DNA from: Bacteroides sp.
GTDB taxonomy: Bacteria; Bacteroidota; Bacteroidia; Bacteroidales; Muribaculaceae
Assembly: GCA_023665145.1 (NCBI GenBank)
Contig: JAMPEM010000008.1
Span: 26,054 to 90,053, forward strand
Reading direction: 5' to 3'
DNA: 64,000 bases
Below the pieces are notes generated by a model that saw only the letters and a program-made list of their open reading frames with translations, was not told where the DNA came from and did not search any database. Below are positions 9,705 to 20,400 of the stretch, one piece after another (within the stretch, counting starts at the first letter, position 1; the number at the start of each line of letters is the position of its first letter). The translations under genes and the position numbers were made by a program.

Positions 9705-10391
9705 ATGTCAAGAAAAATAGGAAAGCAACCTACATCGCTGAAACTATATTGGAGGCAATTTTTAACGTTATGCCTATTTATTCTATGCAGCTTTGCAATT
9801 TCTGCGCAGCAGAGAAATGATGCACAGCAAGTAAAGAGTATAACCGGTACAGACAGCATAGCGAAAGTAGAGGCTGACGCTTCGGGACACAAGTTGAGAG
9901 AAAGTATTTTCCCGGTCGGTTCACGAAGTCTGGCCTTTTCTCATTTTACCTGGGGTGCGGAAATCGGTTCTTCTATTGACATGTCAGGCAATGATATGTC
10001 AACATTTGACATTGATGTAATCGTCGGTTATAAAAATAATTTTATACGTACCTTGGGAATGGGCGTCGGTGTACATAGGGCATTTGGAAACACATCAACA
10101 TTTATTCCATTGTATGCTGTATTTCGCAGCTCATTCAGGACACGTCCATCCATCGCATTTGTGAATTTAAAGTTAGGATATTCATTCAATACGGTAAAAG
10201 ACACCGACACGTCAAGTGGAACGAAAATGAGTCTTGGTGTAGGTTTTAATCTAGCAATGTCAAAACGATTCCAGAGTCACTTGATCATAGGCGGCGAATA
10301 CTTTAGACTTGACAATAATCAAGCACTTGCAGCCGGGCTAAGAGTGAGAGATTTATTCTTGGCTCAAATTTCCTTCGGAATGAATTTTTAA
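9705..10391 (+). CDS. Predicted small outer-membrane beta-barrel protein
   Basis: This 228-residue protein of unknown function has a signal peptide ending near AISAQQ. A polar stretch follows, then from about residue 70 alternating amphipathic strands (FSHFTWGAEIGSSIDMSG, DIDVIVGYKNNF, LGMGVGVHRAF) end in LAQISFGMNF with a terminal Phe. That pattern fits a small outer-membrane barrel of the OmpA-barrel/OMP_b-brl type with roughly eight to ten strands. It has its own promoter and is followed 26 nt later by another small exported protein, so they are probably cotranscribed. No ligand or partner can be read from the sequence. Confidence 0.6.
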   Translation: MSRKIGKQPTSLKLYWRQFLTLCLFILCSFAISAQQRNDAQQVKSITGTDSIAKVEADASGHKLRESIFPVGSRSLAFSHFTWGAEIGSSIDMSGNDMSTFDIDVIVGYKNNFIRTLGMGVGVHRAFGNTSTFIPLYAVFRSSFRTRPSIAFVNLKLGYSFNTVKDTDTSSGTKMSLGVGFNLAMSKRFQSHLIIGGEYFRLDNNQALAAGLRVRDLFLAQISFGMNF

Positions 10392-10417
10392 CACACTACA
10401 AATTAAGAGTTATAAAT

Positions 10418-10936
10418 ATGAGGAGGGCAATACTAACATTTACTATATTTTTGTTTGCAGCAATTTTATCCTTTGCAGAAGGGCTTGTGATTGTACATTC
10501 GGAATCAAAACTGTATGATCAGCCCAGTATGAAAGGTTATGTGACATTAAATCGCAATAACGAAGAAGTAATTATTACTCCGGGGATGGTGTTTATCAGC
10601 AAAGAGAGTAAAAACGGATGGACGAGAATAGAGTATGTCCCGGGACTGAGTGCATATGTATTGGATAGTCATTTGAATGATGGTATAAGTATGCCCGAAC
10701 CTGGTAGATATTTTATGAATAATGGTGAAAAGAAGGAATATGAGATATCCAAATCAACATTTGTGTGGCAAATGAAATCTGTATCCGAGCCGAACGATGT
10801 AATCTTAACAGGAAAATCATTTGGAAATGTTGTGGTGTTTTTTGATAAGTTCAGCAATCCTTTGTACACACTAACCAAAGTTAACGGTGAGACATATTTA
10901 TACACATACGATCCTGCCGTCACAAAATTCTTGTAA
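10418..10936 (+). CDS. Exported SH3-like domain protein, function unknown
   Basis: This 172-residue protein has a signal peptide ending near LSFAEG. After it, residues 25-85 (HSESKLYDQPSMKGYVTL, GMVFISKESKNGWTRIEYV, SAYVLDSHL) look like a bacterial SH3-type domain of the kind that binds cell-wall peptides. The C-terminal half is a small beta-rich region without recognisable motifs. It lies between a predicted outer-membrane barrel and DUF1599, with short gaps (26 and 22 nt), which suggests a shared transcript. The SH3 assignment rests on spacing of hydrophobic residues and the conserved G-W pattern, so it is moderate. Confidence 0.5.
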   Translation: MRRAILTFTIFLFAAILSFAEGLVIVHSESKLYDQPSMKGYVTLNRNNEEVIITPGMVFISKESKNGWTRIEYVPGLSAYVLDSHLNDGISMPEPGRYFMNNGEKKEYEISKSTFVWQMKSVSEPNDVILTGKSFGNVVVFFDKFSNPLYTLTKVNGETYLYTYDPAVTKFL

Positions 10937-10958
10937 ATAAGTTGATTAACGAATCCTT

Positions 10959-11495
10959 ATGACACAGACAGAGAAAGAATTTCAATCCGCGATTGCGGAA
11001 TGTAGAGATATATATATTAAAAAGATGATTGATTATGGCACATCATGGAGAGTGATGCGACCAACATCTTTGACAGATCAAATATTTATAAAAGCTCGAA
11101 GAATACGTTCGATTGAGGAGAAAAATGACCACAAAGTGGATGAAGGTATTCGTCCGGAATTCATTGGAATAGTGAATTATTGTGCAATGGCATTGATACA
11201 ATGCGAGATTGGACCGGGAGGGACATTGAGTGAGGAGGAAGCTGTAAGATTGTATGACAGAGCAATAAAACAATCTACAGATTTGATGCTCAATAAGAAT
11301 CATGATTATGATGAGGCCTGGCGAATGATGAGAGTATCCAGTTTCACTGATATAATTTTGCAAAAATTGTACAGGACTAAGGAGATAGAGGATCATCATG
11401 GTAAAACTCTTGTTTCAGAAGGAGTTGAGGCCAACTATATGGACATGATAAATTACGCTATTTTTGCTTTAATCAAGCTTGATAATCGTGGATAA
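10959..11495 (+). CDS. DUF1599 domain protein with internal duplication
   Basis: This 178-residue cytoplasmic protein is built from two similar halves. YGTSWRVMRPTSLTDQI in the first half matches YDEAWRMMRVSSFTDII in the second. Each half also has an R..EIE/R.IEE..DHK/HHGK segment and an NY..FALI/NYCAMALI helix. This is the DUF1599 family, whose biochemical role I do not know; the conserved Y-D..W and E..H residues could bind metal or nucleotide. The stop overlaps the next gene (a DoxX-type membrane protein), a pairing I recall as common in Bacteroidales, which suggests translational coupling. Confidence 0.85.
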   Translation: MTQTEKEFQSAIAECRDIYIKKMIDYGTSWRVMRPTSLTDQIFIKARRIRSIEEKNDHKVDEGIRPEFIGIVNYCAMALIQCEIGPGGTLSEEEAVRLYDRAIKQSTDLMLNKNHDYDEAWRMMRVSSFTDIILQKLYRTKEIEDHHGKTLVSEGVEANYMDMINYAIFALIKLDNRG

Positions 11496-12771
11496 AAAGC
11501 AAAAAGGGGATTTCGACAAAGCCACGCGATGGTATTTTCACTTAATTACATGGATAGTGAGATTAAGTGTTGGTGGTGTATTTGTATTTTCGGGGTTTGT
11601 GAAATGTATAGATCCATGGGGAACGTTATATAAAATACATGATTATATTGGGGTTATTGACTTCAATGTTCCGGACGATATAATCGTAGTAGCGGCTTTT
11701 GTGCTAGGTATAATTGAATTTCTTGTTGGGACATTGTTGATTTTGGGAATGTTTCGCAAATTCTCTTCTTGGCTTGTCTGTCTGATTATGCTATTTATGT
11801 TACCGCTTACGTTATGGATTGCTCTGTCAAATCCGGTTGCGGATTGCGGTTGCTTTGGAGATGCCTTTATTATTAGTAATTGGGCTACATTTTGGAAGAA
11901 TATAGCACTAAGCGCAGGAGCAGTATGGCTACTTTTATATAACAAACGAACTAGAAGTCTGATAAGTCCATATATTCAATGGATAGCATTAGTTGTTGCA
12001 GGCGTTTATGCCGCATTTATCTGTTTTGCAGGTTATTCTTATCAACCTTTGATTGATTTTCGGCCGTATAAAATTGGAACGAATCTCTATAAATCCGATG
12101 AAAATAATGATAATCCGAATTTTGTATTCATATATGAAAAGGATGGCATTAAGAAGGAGTTTACAGAGGATAGTATTCCGGAAGATGGTGAAGGCTGGAA
12201 TTTTGTGGATAGAAAAGAGATACACGTTTCTTCAGATTCCGGCCGAAAGGACAAAGATATTACAATTTGGGCCGAAAATGAGGAGCTTGATGTGACAGAT
12301 GACGTTTTAGGCATTGGTGGGAAACAGTTAATCATGCTGATACCCAATCTTTCAGACACCTCAATAGCAAGCAGTTATACAATAAATTCACTTAACAGTT
12401 GGGCCAAAAACAGAGATATTGATTTCTTTGCATTAGTAGCAGGATCCCATACAAATATTGAGGAATGGAAGGATTTGTCAATGTCAGACTATCCAATATA
12501 CCGCACAGAGGATACTACAATAAAAGAGATAGCTAGAGGAAATCCTGCGCTGGTATATCTTGAAGAGGGAAATATTAAATGGAAAAGGACATTAAGAAGT
12601 ATTCGGGTAGAGGATTTTCTTAATGCAGATACACCTGACGATCCAATGGAATTTGCACATGATGATTTAACATTCCTTCTTAACATCACTTATTTGTATT
12701 TTGCAATATTTGCTGTATTAATTTTTCTATCGTTTTCTCCATCAATGGCGAAAATGATAAGAATAAAATGA
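11488..12771 (+). CDS. DoxX/BT_3928-family membrane protein with thioredoxin-like domain
   Basis: This product of about 427 residues has four N-terminal membrane helices of the DoxX/MauE type (about residues 10-170). The motif NPVADCGCFGD (C-x-C-F-G) lies between helices, resembling MauE-like proteins linked to disulfide chemistry. A soluble region follows, including KQLIMLIPNLSDTS and NPALVYLEEG, which looks like a thioredoxin fold without a CxxC pair. A last hydrophobic helix (YFAIFAVLIFLSF) ends near the C-terminus. The start is GTG 11488, or less likely TTG 11479; both overlap the DUF1599 stop. In other Bacteroidales this pair is, from memory, followed by tpiA; here TamB follows and tpiA lies 40 kb away. 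Confidence 0.8.
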   Translation: MDKKQKGDFDKATRWYFHLITWIVRLSVGGVFVFSGFVKCIDPWGTLYKIHDYIGVIDFNVPDDIIVVAAFVLGIIEFLVGTLLILGMFRKFSSWLVCLIMLFMLPLTLWIALSNPVADCGCFGDAFIISNWATFWKNIALSAGAVWLLLYNKRTRSLISPYIQWIALVVAGVYAAFICFAGYSYQPLIDFRPYKIGTNLYKSDENNDNPNFVFIYEKDGIKKEFTEDSIPEDGEGWNFVDRKEIHVSSDSGRKDKDITIWAENEELDVTDDVLGIGGKQLIMLIPNLSDTSIASSYTINSLNSWAKNRDIDFFALVAGSHTNIEEWKDLSMSDYPIYRTEDTTIKEIARGNPALVYLEEGNIKWKRTLRSIRVEDFLNADTPDDPMEFAHDDLTFLLNITYLYFAIFAVLIFLSFSPSMAKMIRIK

Positions 12772-12801
12772 TGATAGATATCCGCAACGATTATTGAATA
12801 T

Positions 12802-15800
12802 ATGAAAGTACTTAAAGAGATTTATAATACGATACGTAGTATTGTTTTTTCCGGCATACTGCTGGTGGTGGCTCTTTATGTTCTAATTTATATATCAATT
12901 TCTCTGCCATATATTCAAAATTACATTAAAGAGGTAGCTGAAGAAGAAATTTCAAAATCCCTTAAGACTGATATCAAAATTGGTAGACTAAACATTACAC
13001 CCTTCAGTCAAGTGATTCTATATGATGTAGAAATCCCATGCCCTGACAAATCGCCTTGTATAGAAGCTAAAAAGATTGGTGCGGGAATCAGTCTTTGGGA
13101 TCTTATTATAGATCGAAAAATTGTAATCACATACGCTGAACTATTGGATTTGAATGCTCACATTTCTCAACAGCAAAAAGGTGAGCCATTAAACATTCAG
13201 TTCATTATTGATGCATTTAAGACCAAGAAAGAGGGACAACCACCAACAAAATTTGATCTTAAAATTAGAAATGTGGTAATTAGACGATTATCAGCCTCTT
13301 TTGACAAAGAATGGATTGCAAAAGATAAAAATCCCAACAAAATGGATTTTAATCATCTTGAGGTGCATAATTTAAGCCTTGATGTAACATTGCCTCGTAT
13401 AAGCAATGATGAATATATCATGGATCTCCGAAGACTCTCTCTTGAGGAGAAGTCCGGATTTAAGCTCAATAAATTAACACTTAAAGCTCGTCTTACACCT
13501 ACACAACTTATAGTCAACGACCTTGAAATTGATTTGCCCGGAACATCGATAAGACCAAATAATCAATCATTCAATTTTTCAACACTTAAAGAATTAGGAA
13601 CTTCTTTTATAGACGGTAGACATTCCATAATACTATCTAACAACAAAGTGACACTCAGCGATTTTGCTGCTTTTGTTCCCACGCTTAAACACTTTAATAC
13701 TCCTCTATTACTGTCAATTGATGTCACCGGAACCCGAAGGGATATCAATATTAAGGAAGTGCGTGTTTCTTCGGCAAATAACCAGTTGTTTTTACAATTA
13801 GAAGGGAATGCCTTACTACCGGTTAATTTTAAAAATTCCGAATTTAATTTAAAGAAATTTCGTCTTGAAGCAAGTGCACAAGAAATGTCTCATATTCTAA
13901 GCAACTTGTCATCACTATCTCCCGATATAAAAAACAGGCTCATAGCACTTGGAATGTTATCCGTCAATGCGTCTGCAAGATATCGATCATCCCAAACAAT
14001 ATTTAAGGGCTTGATTAAGAGTTCAATCGGCAACTTAAATATTGATACTGAATTAGACATATTAAACAAAAATAATATTGCAGGGAAGGGTAAAATTATT
14101 ACCGACGGAATTAATTTGGCTACTGTGTTTCCCGAAACCGAACTCGGCAAACTGATATTTAATATCGATTCTGAGATATCAATAAATAACAAACAATTTA
14201 ATGGGTCTGCATTAGCCAAAATTGATTTGGTTGAATATAAAGGAAATTCCTTAACGAATATACTTTTAGACGCTTCAAAGCATGGTGATAATATTATAGG
14301 AAATCTTACTATTGACGACCCCAATGTATCTGTTGATGCCAATGCCGAATTGCATCTCGGTACTAACTTAAAGACTATTAACACTAACATAGCTATAAAT
14401 CATTTTTATCCGCAGAACATTGGAATACTTCCCACATCAAAGCTAAATTCAGTTGAAGGAAATTTAGATACCAATGTATCAATTACCGGATTAGATGATA
14501 TTAGAGGTAATGTACATGGAGAATCATTTAAAATCATAGATAAAACGGGCAAATCGTTCACACTCGATAATCTTGAAATAAATGCTGATGTTGATTCTCA
14601 ATCAGGCATCCGCACATTAAACATATACTCGGATTATGCAGATGTGTCATTAACCGGCAATTATCACATTTCTCGTATACCCGATATATTTCGGTCAATG
14701 CTTCATAAAGCATTACCATCTATCATTTCTCAGCCCAAAAACATACCTTCCTTTCAAGATGAGAATTTTGACTTATGCCTCCTCATATATAAGAATGACA
14801 ACCTTACCGAGCTATTGAATCTACCTATAAAATTATTGACAGATATACCAATTAAAGCCAACTTCAATGGTGATAACGGCACCGCAAATCTTCTGATTGA
14901 TATCCCATATTTACAACAGGGAAAGAACAAATTGATAAGTAACACTGCACTCAAATTAAATCTAAATGATCCTCTAAGTTCGGCAGCAGTTTCACTTTCC
15001 ACCACTTTGCCAAACAAAAATGGAGATATTCATCTCAACCTTGCAGCATCCGCTGTCAACAATTTGGTAGCTACAGATATTGCATGGAAATATGACAGAG
15101 AAAAATCATACAATGGAAACATATCATTACAAGGTCTGCTAAGTAAAAATTCCCAAACTGGACAACTTAATGTTGATGCAAAAATTAATCCCGGGGTATT
15201 TCATGTCAATGACGCCACATGGAATGTAGCACCGGCATCAATAAGTTATTCCGACAAGCTTGTCAACATAAATAATCTTCACGTAAGTCATGACAACCAA
15301 TTCGTCGACATTAATGGTACTGCATCTGCATCACCACTTGATACAGTCAAGATATCACTTTCAGATATAGATCTTGATTATATTTTTGAAACACTTAACA
15401 TCAACTACGTCACCTTTGGGGGCAGTGCCACAGGGACAGTCAAAGCATGTTCGGCATTCTCACCAAAACCAATGGCCTTTACGGATGGTCTGTGGGTAAA
15501 AAATCTCACATATAATGGTGCGGTGCTTGGAAACGCTGAATTAACAAGTCATTGGGATAATGCAGAAAAAGAAGTTACAATTCGTGCTGATATTGACACA
15601 GGACAAGATAAACTTACCATTGTGGATGGCGGCGTATGGGTCACAAGAGATTCCCTTAGCTTTGATCTTGACGCCAATAAAGTCAACATTAAATTCCTTC
15701 AACCATTCATGTCCGCTTTTGCCTCTGATGTGCAAGGCCTCGCTTCAGGTAAAGCAAAGCTATTCGGCACATTCTCAGACATAGATTTAATCGGTAGGCT

Positions 15801-17385
15801 TCATGCAGATACCATAAGTCTTAAGCTTGACTATACAAACACATATTACAGCGGCTCTGATTCTGTTTACCTTAATCCAGGGCATATTATTATTCCCGGA
15901 TTCAAACTTTATGATAAATTTGGAAATTCTGCAGAATTCTCCGGCTGGCTTAAACATAGATATTTCCATGAGCCCTCTTTTGAATTTAAGCTTAAAGAAG
16001 CCAGACATCTGTTATGTTACGATACAGATGCTAAAATTAATCAAGATTGGTATGGCACTATTTTCGGTAACGGATCTGCTACAGTCACGGGTATTCCGGG
16101 ATTTGTAAGCATTCTGGTCGACATGAATACCACATCAGGTTCAGATTTTACATTTGTAATCAATGAGGCAGAGGCTACTGACCAATATAGATTCCTCAGT
16201 TTTACAGATAAAAGAAAAGAGCAACAACAAAAAGATAAACCCGATACAATTCCGGATTTTATTAAGGCCTTTCAAAAAAGAGTTGAGTCTCAATCTGAAG
16301 CACCTTCTATCTTTAATCTTGACATTCGCGCAACTATAACTCCACAAACTACTGTAAATCTAATCATGGACCCTATAGCTGGTGATAAAATCAAGGCTCG
16401 CGGAGAAGGCGCAATGCAGTTAGGTTATTCTTCTGACAATGATGAAATGACCATATATGGTAAATACATTGTGCAGGAAGGAAGCTATAATTTCAGCTTG
16501 CAAGATTTGATTCTCAAAGATTTCACAATAAGACCCGGCAGTTCTGTCTCATTCAATGGAGACCCACTACAAGCAATCCTTGACATAACAGCAGCCTATC
16601 GTGTCAACACCAACCTGTCTGATTTGGATCCAAGCTTTAAGAATGACCGTGATTTAAACAGGACTAACATTCCGGTAGAGGCACTTCTTATAGTAAATGG
16701 TGATATAAATTCTCCGGAAATCAAGTTCGATATTGATCTCCCTACAGTTAATTCAGATGTTGTCCGAAAAGTGAAGAGCATTATTTCTACAGACGATATG
16801 ATGTCGCGACAGGTAATTTACCTGCTTGCCCTTAATCGTTTCTACTCACCGGATTATACCAATTCATCTTCAAATGGTACCGGTGAATTTGCATCTGTAG
16901 CCTCTTCCACCCTTTCTTCTCAAATATCGAATGTACTCGGTGCTCTTTCTGACAAATGGACCATCTCTCCATCATTCCGAACAGATAAAGGAGATTTCTC
17001 AGACATGGAAGTAGATGTAACAATCGCTTCATCCTTATTAAACAACCGACTACTTTTTAATGGGAATTTCGGTTACCGCGACCCTAATACTTCCAACACT
17101 ACTTTTGTTGGTGATTTTGATATTGAATATCTTCTTAATAAGTCTGGAAATTTCCGACTTAAAGCCTACAATCACTTTAACGACCAAAACTATTATCTAA
17201 AGTCTGCATTAACCACACAAGGTGTCGGAATCGTGCTTAGAAAAGATTTTGATGACGCATTTAGTTGGATTAAACGCCTTCTTAAGAAAAAATCCAACAA
17301 CCGAAAGTCATCTGACGATAAGAAAGAAAATCGCCAAAAGGGACAAAAGGAGATTAATAAATCTTCACGTCAATCCTTATTTTAA
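12802..17385 (+). CDS. tamB: Translocation/assembly module TamB-like protein (AsmA/DUF490)
   Basis: This 1527-residue protein has one N-terminal membrane helix (about residues 12-34). A very long beta-rich body follows, typical of the repeating-beta-groove bridges (AsmA/TamB) that span the periplasm and are linked to barrel assembly and phospholipid transport. The C-terminal DUF490-type domain (about residues 1100-1470) includes GSATVTGIPGFVSI, MTIYGKYIVQEGSYNFSL and SNVLGALSDKW. The extreme C-terminus is a Lys/Arg/Ser-rich tail. It starts 30 nt after the DoxX gene and is convergent with the efflux permease, with only 30 nt between their stops and no clear terminator. Confidence 0.9.
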   Translation: MKVLKEIYNTIRSIVFSGILLVVALYVLIYISISLPYIQNYIKEVAEEEISKSLKTDIKIGRLNITPFSQVILYDVEIPCPDKSPCIEAKKIGAGISLWDLIIDRKIVITYAELLDLNAHISQQQKGEPLNIQFIIDAFKTKKEGQPPTKFDLKIRNVVIRRLSASFDKEWIAKDKNPNKMDFNHLEVHNLSLDVTLPRISNDEYIMDLRRLSLEEKSGFKLNKLTLKARLTPTQLIVNDLEIDLPGTSIRPNNQSFNFSTLKELGTSFIDGRHSIILSNNKVTLSDFAAFVPTLKHFNTPLLLSIDVTGTRRDINIKEVRVSSANNQLFLQLEGNALLPVNFKNSEFNLKKFRLEASAQEMSHILSNLSSLSPDIKNRLIALGMLSVNASARYRSSQTIFKGLIKSSIGNLNIDTELDILNKNNIAGKGKIITDGINLATVFPETELGKLIFNIDSEISINNKQFNGSALAKIDLVEYKGNSLTNILLDASKHGDNIIGNLTIDDPNVSVDANAELHLGTNLKTINTNIAINHFYPQNIGILPTSKLNSVEGNLDTNVSITGLDDIRGNVHGESFKIIDKTGKSFTLDNLEINADVDSQSGIRTLNIYSDYADVSLTGNYHISRIPDIFRSMLHKALPSIISQPKNIPSFQDENFDLCLLIYKNDNLTELLNLPIKLLTDIPIKANFNGDNGTANLLIDIPYLQQGKNKLISNTALKLNLNDPLSSAAVSLSTTLPNKNGDIHLNLAASAVNNLVATDIAWKYDREKSYNGNISLQGLLSKNSQTGQLNVDAKINPGVFHVNDATWNVAPASISYSDKLVNINNLHVSHDNQFVDINGTASASPLDTVKISLSDIDLDYIFETLNINYVTFGGSATGTVKACSAFSPKPMAFTDGLWVKNLTYNGAVLGNAELTSHWDNAEKEVTIRADIDTGQDKLTIVDGGVWVTRDSLSFDLDANKVNIKFLQPFMSAFASDVQGLASGKAKLFGTFSDIDLIGRLHADTISLKLDYTNTYYSGSDSVYLNPGHIIIPGFKLYDKFGNSAEFSGWLKHRYFHEPSFEFKLKEARHLLCYDTDAKINQDWYGTIFGNGSATVTGIPGFVSILVDMNTTSGSDFTFVINEAEATDQYRFLSFTDKRKEQQQKDKPDTIPDFIKAFQKRVESQSEAPSIFNLDIRATITPQTTVNLIMDPIAGDKIKARGEGAMQLGYSSDNDEMTIYGKYIVQEGSYNFSLQDLILKDFTIRPGSSVSFNGDPLQAILDITAAYRVNTNLSDLDPSFKNDRDLNRTNIPVEALLIVNGDINSPEIKFDIDLPTVNSDVVRKVKSIISTDDMMSRQVIYLLALNRFYSPDYTNSSSNGTGEFASVASSTLSSQISNVLGALSDKWTISPSFRTDKGDFSDMEVDVTIASSLLNNRLLFNGNFGYRDPNTSNTTFVGDFDIEYLLNKSGNFRLKAYNHFNDQNYYLKSALTTQGVGIVLRKDFDDAFSWIKRLLKKKSNNRKSSDDKKENRQKGQKEINKSSRQSLF

Positions 17386-17415
17386 TGCGCAAACGAATAT
17401 CATTCAACTGTCTTC

Positions 17416-20400
17416 CTATACATCCGTCGGTATTTCATCTGTCTCATCACCTGTTGCAACTCCTGTAGGCTTCAAAGGTTTAAATAATTTTGACAAATAT
17501 TTCTCTGAAATACTCTGCATCATCTGCCAGAAATTCGGCACGAATAACGTCCCTATTATAGCATTCAGGAACATTCCAAACACCACTGCCGTACCAAGTT
17601 CTTTCCGACTCTCAGCACCTGCTCCACTCGCAAACATCATTGGCATTACACCAAATACAAACGCCATCGCTGTCATCATTATCGGTCGGAATCTTATCAC
17701 ACCGGCATCAAGTGCAGCTTTACGAATCGGAACTCCGGTCTTACGATAATCCATTGCATATTCAACAATTAGAATTGAATTTTTAGCCGACATTCCAAGC
17801 AACAATATTAGACCTATCTGAGTATAAATACTGATACTCTGACCCATTAAAATACATCCCAGTAGGGTACCAAGCACAGCCACCGGCATCGATAATACCA
17901 CTGCAATAGGATCCGTCCAACTCTCATATTGAGCCGAAAGTACAAGTAGTGTCATAATAATAGCAAATATCAGAACAAAGGATATTGTCGTGGTGCTTTG
18001 TGTCTCTTGATAAGCTATACCTGTCCATGCGTAAGAGAAATTATTTCCTAACGCTTCTTTAACTATATCCTCCATTGCCTTTATACCCGTATCACTACTA
18101 ACACCATGAGCCGGAGTCGCTGTCAAAGATGCAGTCTGATACATATTATATCGGCTTACAGAGGGTTCTCCCATAATTTCCTCTATACTTGTAAACGAAG
18201 TAAACGGTATCATTGTGCCATCACTATTCCTTACACTTAATTTCATTATTCCATCAATTGTTTGACGAGTATTACCATCCGCTTGCATCGTAATCTGGAA
18301 TATTTTGTTGAATTGCTCGTAATCACCAACATATTCACCTCCCATATAACCCGAGAGTGCGGAATATATCGAGCTGGGTTCCACTCCTTGAAGAGCGGCC
18401 TTATCCCTATCTATCTTTAGATTATATTGAGGAACCAATCCCTCATACATTGAAGTAACTTGAGCTATCCTCTTATCCTTTGCAGCCACATCTTGAATGT
18501 CACTCAACGCTTTCTTTAATTCCGTCGGACCTAAATTATTTATGTCCAACAATTGCATTTGCAACCCGGAAGAAACACCCAGTCCCGGGATGGCCGGAGG
18601 ATTGATACTGAATACTATCGCCTCCTGATATCTAGCTCCAATTTCATTTACCTTTGCTATAACATTATTGATATTCCCTTTTCGGCCTCTCTCCTTCCAT
18701 GGTTTTAATACCACATTTACAGCTCCTACATTTGAACCGGTGCCTCCTATAAATGAGAATCCCGAGATAGCCATTACATCCTGCACTTCCGGAAGTTTCT
18801 GAACTTCTGCACTTATTTTATCTACAATCTCCTCTGTCCTTTCAAGCGAGGCTCCAACTGGAAGTTGTACAGAAGTCAAAAAATAACCCATATCCTCTTC
18901 CGGGATATAACTTGTTGGCCATTGCATAAATCCCCACAATGCTATTATAGCTACTACTATAAACGAACCCATGGAAAGCATCGGATGGCGTAACATCACA
19001 CCTATTACCTTCTTATACCCCGTAAGAGTAGAGAGAAATCCCTTATTGAACCATTTAAATACAAAGAAATTTGATGGTTTACGAGGATTAAGGAACAGTC
19101 CGCATAATGCAGGTGTCAACGTCAACGCATTAAATCCGGAAAATGCAGTTGAGACAGCAATTGTCAATGCGAATTGCTTATATAATTCCCCTGTAATTCC
19201 ACTTACAAACGCAGTCGGGATAAAGACAGAAAGAAGAACAAGAACTTCACCTACTACGGGCCCGGTCAGCTCCTCCATAGCCTTCATGGCTGACTGTTTT
19301 CTATCCAATTTACCCTGGTCAAGTATTCGCGAACAATCCTCTACCACGACTATAGCATCATCTACTACAATTGCGATGGCAAGCACAAGACCAAACAAGG
19401 TAAGTGTATTTAATGTGAATCCCAACAACTTCATTACGGCAAATGTAGCAATCAAAGAGACCGGAATAGTTATCATAGGAATAATGACCGCTCGCCAGTT
19501 CTGAAGGAATATCAAAATAACTACCATTACGATTAAGGTCGTAATAATAAATGTTGACATTACATCACTCAAAGAAGCTCGAACAAAATCAGTGGAATTT
19601 TCAACAATCTTATATTCTATTCCATCAGGGAAATATTGACTCAAACGGTCAAGCTCTTTTATTGCGCCATCTGCCACCTCAAGAGCATTAGCTCCGGGAA
19701 GCTGCTCCACACCTATAAGTCCTGCTTCCTGTCCATTTATTTTAGCCACCATTGAATAGCTGCTGCTGCCCAATTCTACTCTTGCCAAATCCTTCAATCT
19801 CAACACACCGGATTCATTTGTACGAATCACAGCATTCTCAAAAGCATCCACTGTCTCCAATCTGCCTTGACTTACTAACGTGTATTGAAATGCATTCCCC
19901 TTACCATCCGGTGGAGCTCCTACTTCACCCGCAGATACTGATACATTCTGAGCTTCCAAAGCACTTGCAACATCATCCGGTGTCAATCCTCTGGCTCTGA
20001 GCAACTCCGGATCAAGCCATATACGCATAGAATATTCACCGCCCCCAAAAGCTCCGACACCACCTACTCCCTTTACACGTGAAAGTGGATCGACAATATT
20101 CAGTTGTGCATAATTTGTCAGATACAACGCATCATACATTTTTGGATTCTTGGAAAGCAGTGCTACAAATAAGACATTGTTGCTCGATTGCTTATTTACA
20201 CTGACTCCTTGTCTTATCACCTGAGAAGGGAGCGATGATTGTATTTGTGAAATACGATTCTGTACATTTACTGCCGCATTATCTATGTCTGTACCATTCT
20301 CAAATGTTATGGTAAGACTATAACTGCCATCACTATTTGAAGAGCTGCTCATATACATCATCCCTTCTACACCATTCACTTGCTGCTCTATAGGAACACC

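Noticed and set aside
18971-19504. Open frame antisense to the pump 1 permease gene
   Set aside because: The minus strand encodes conserved RND helices in this stretch; the plus-strand frame is low-complexity Thr/Ser-rich shadow.
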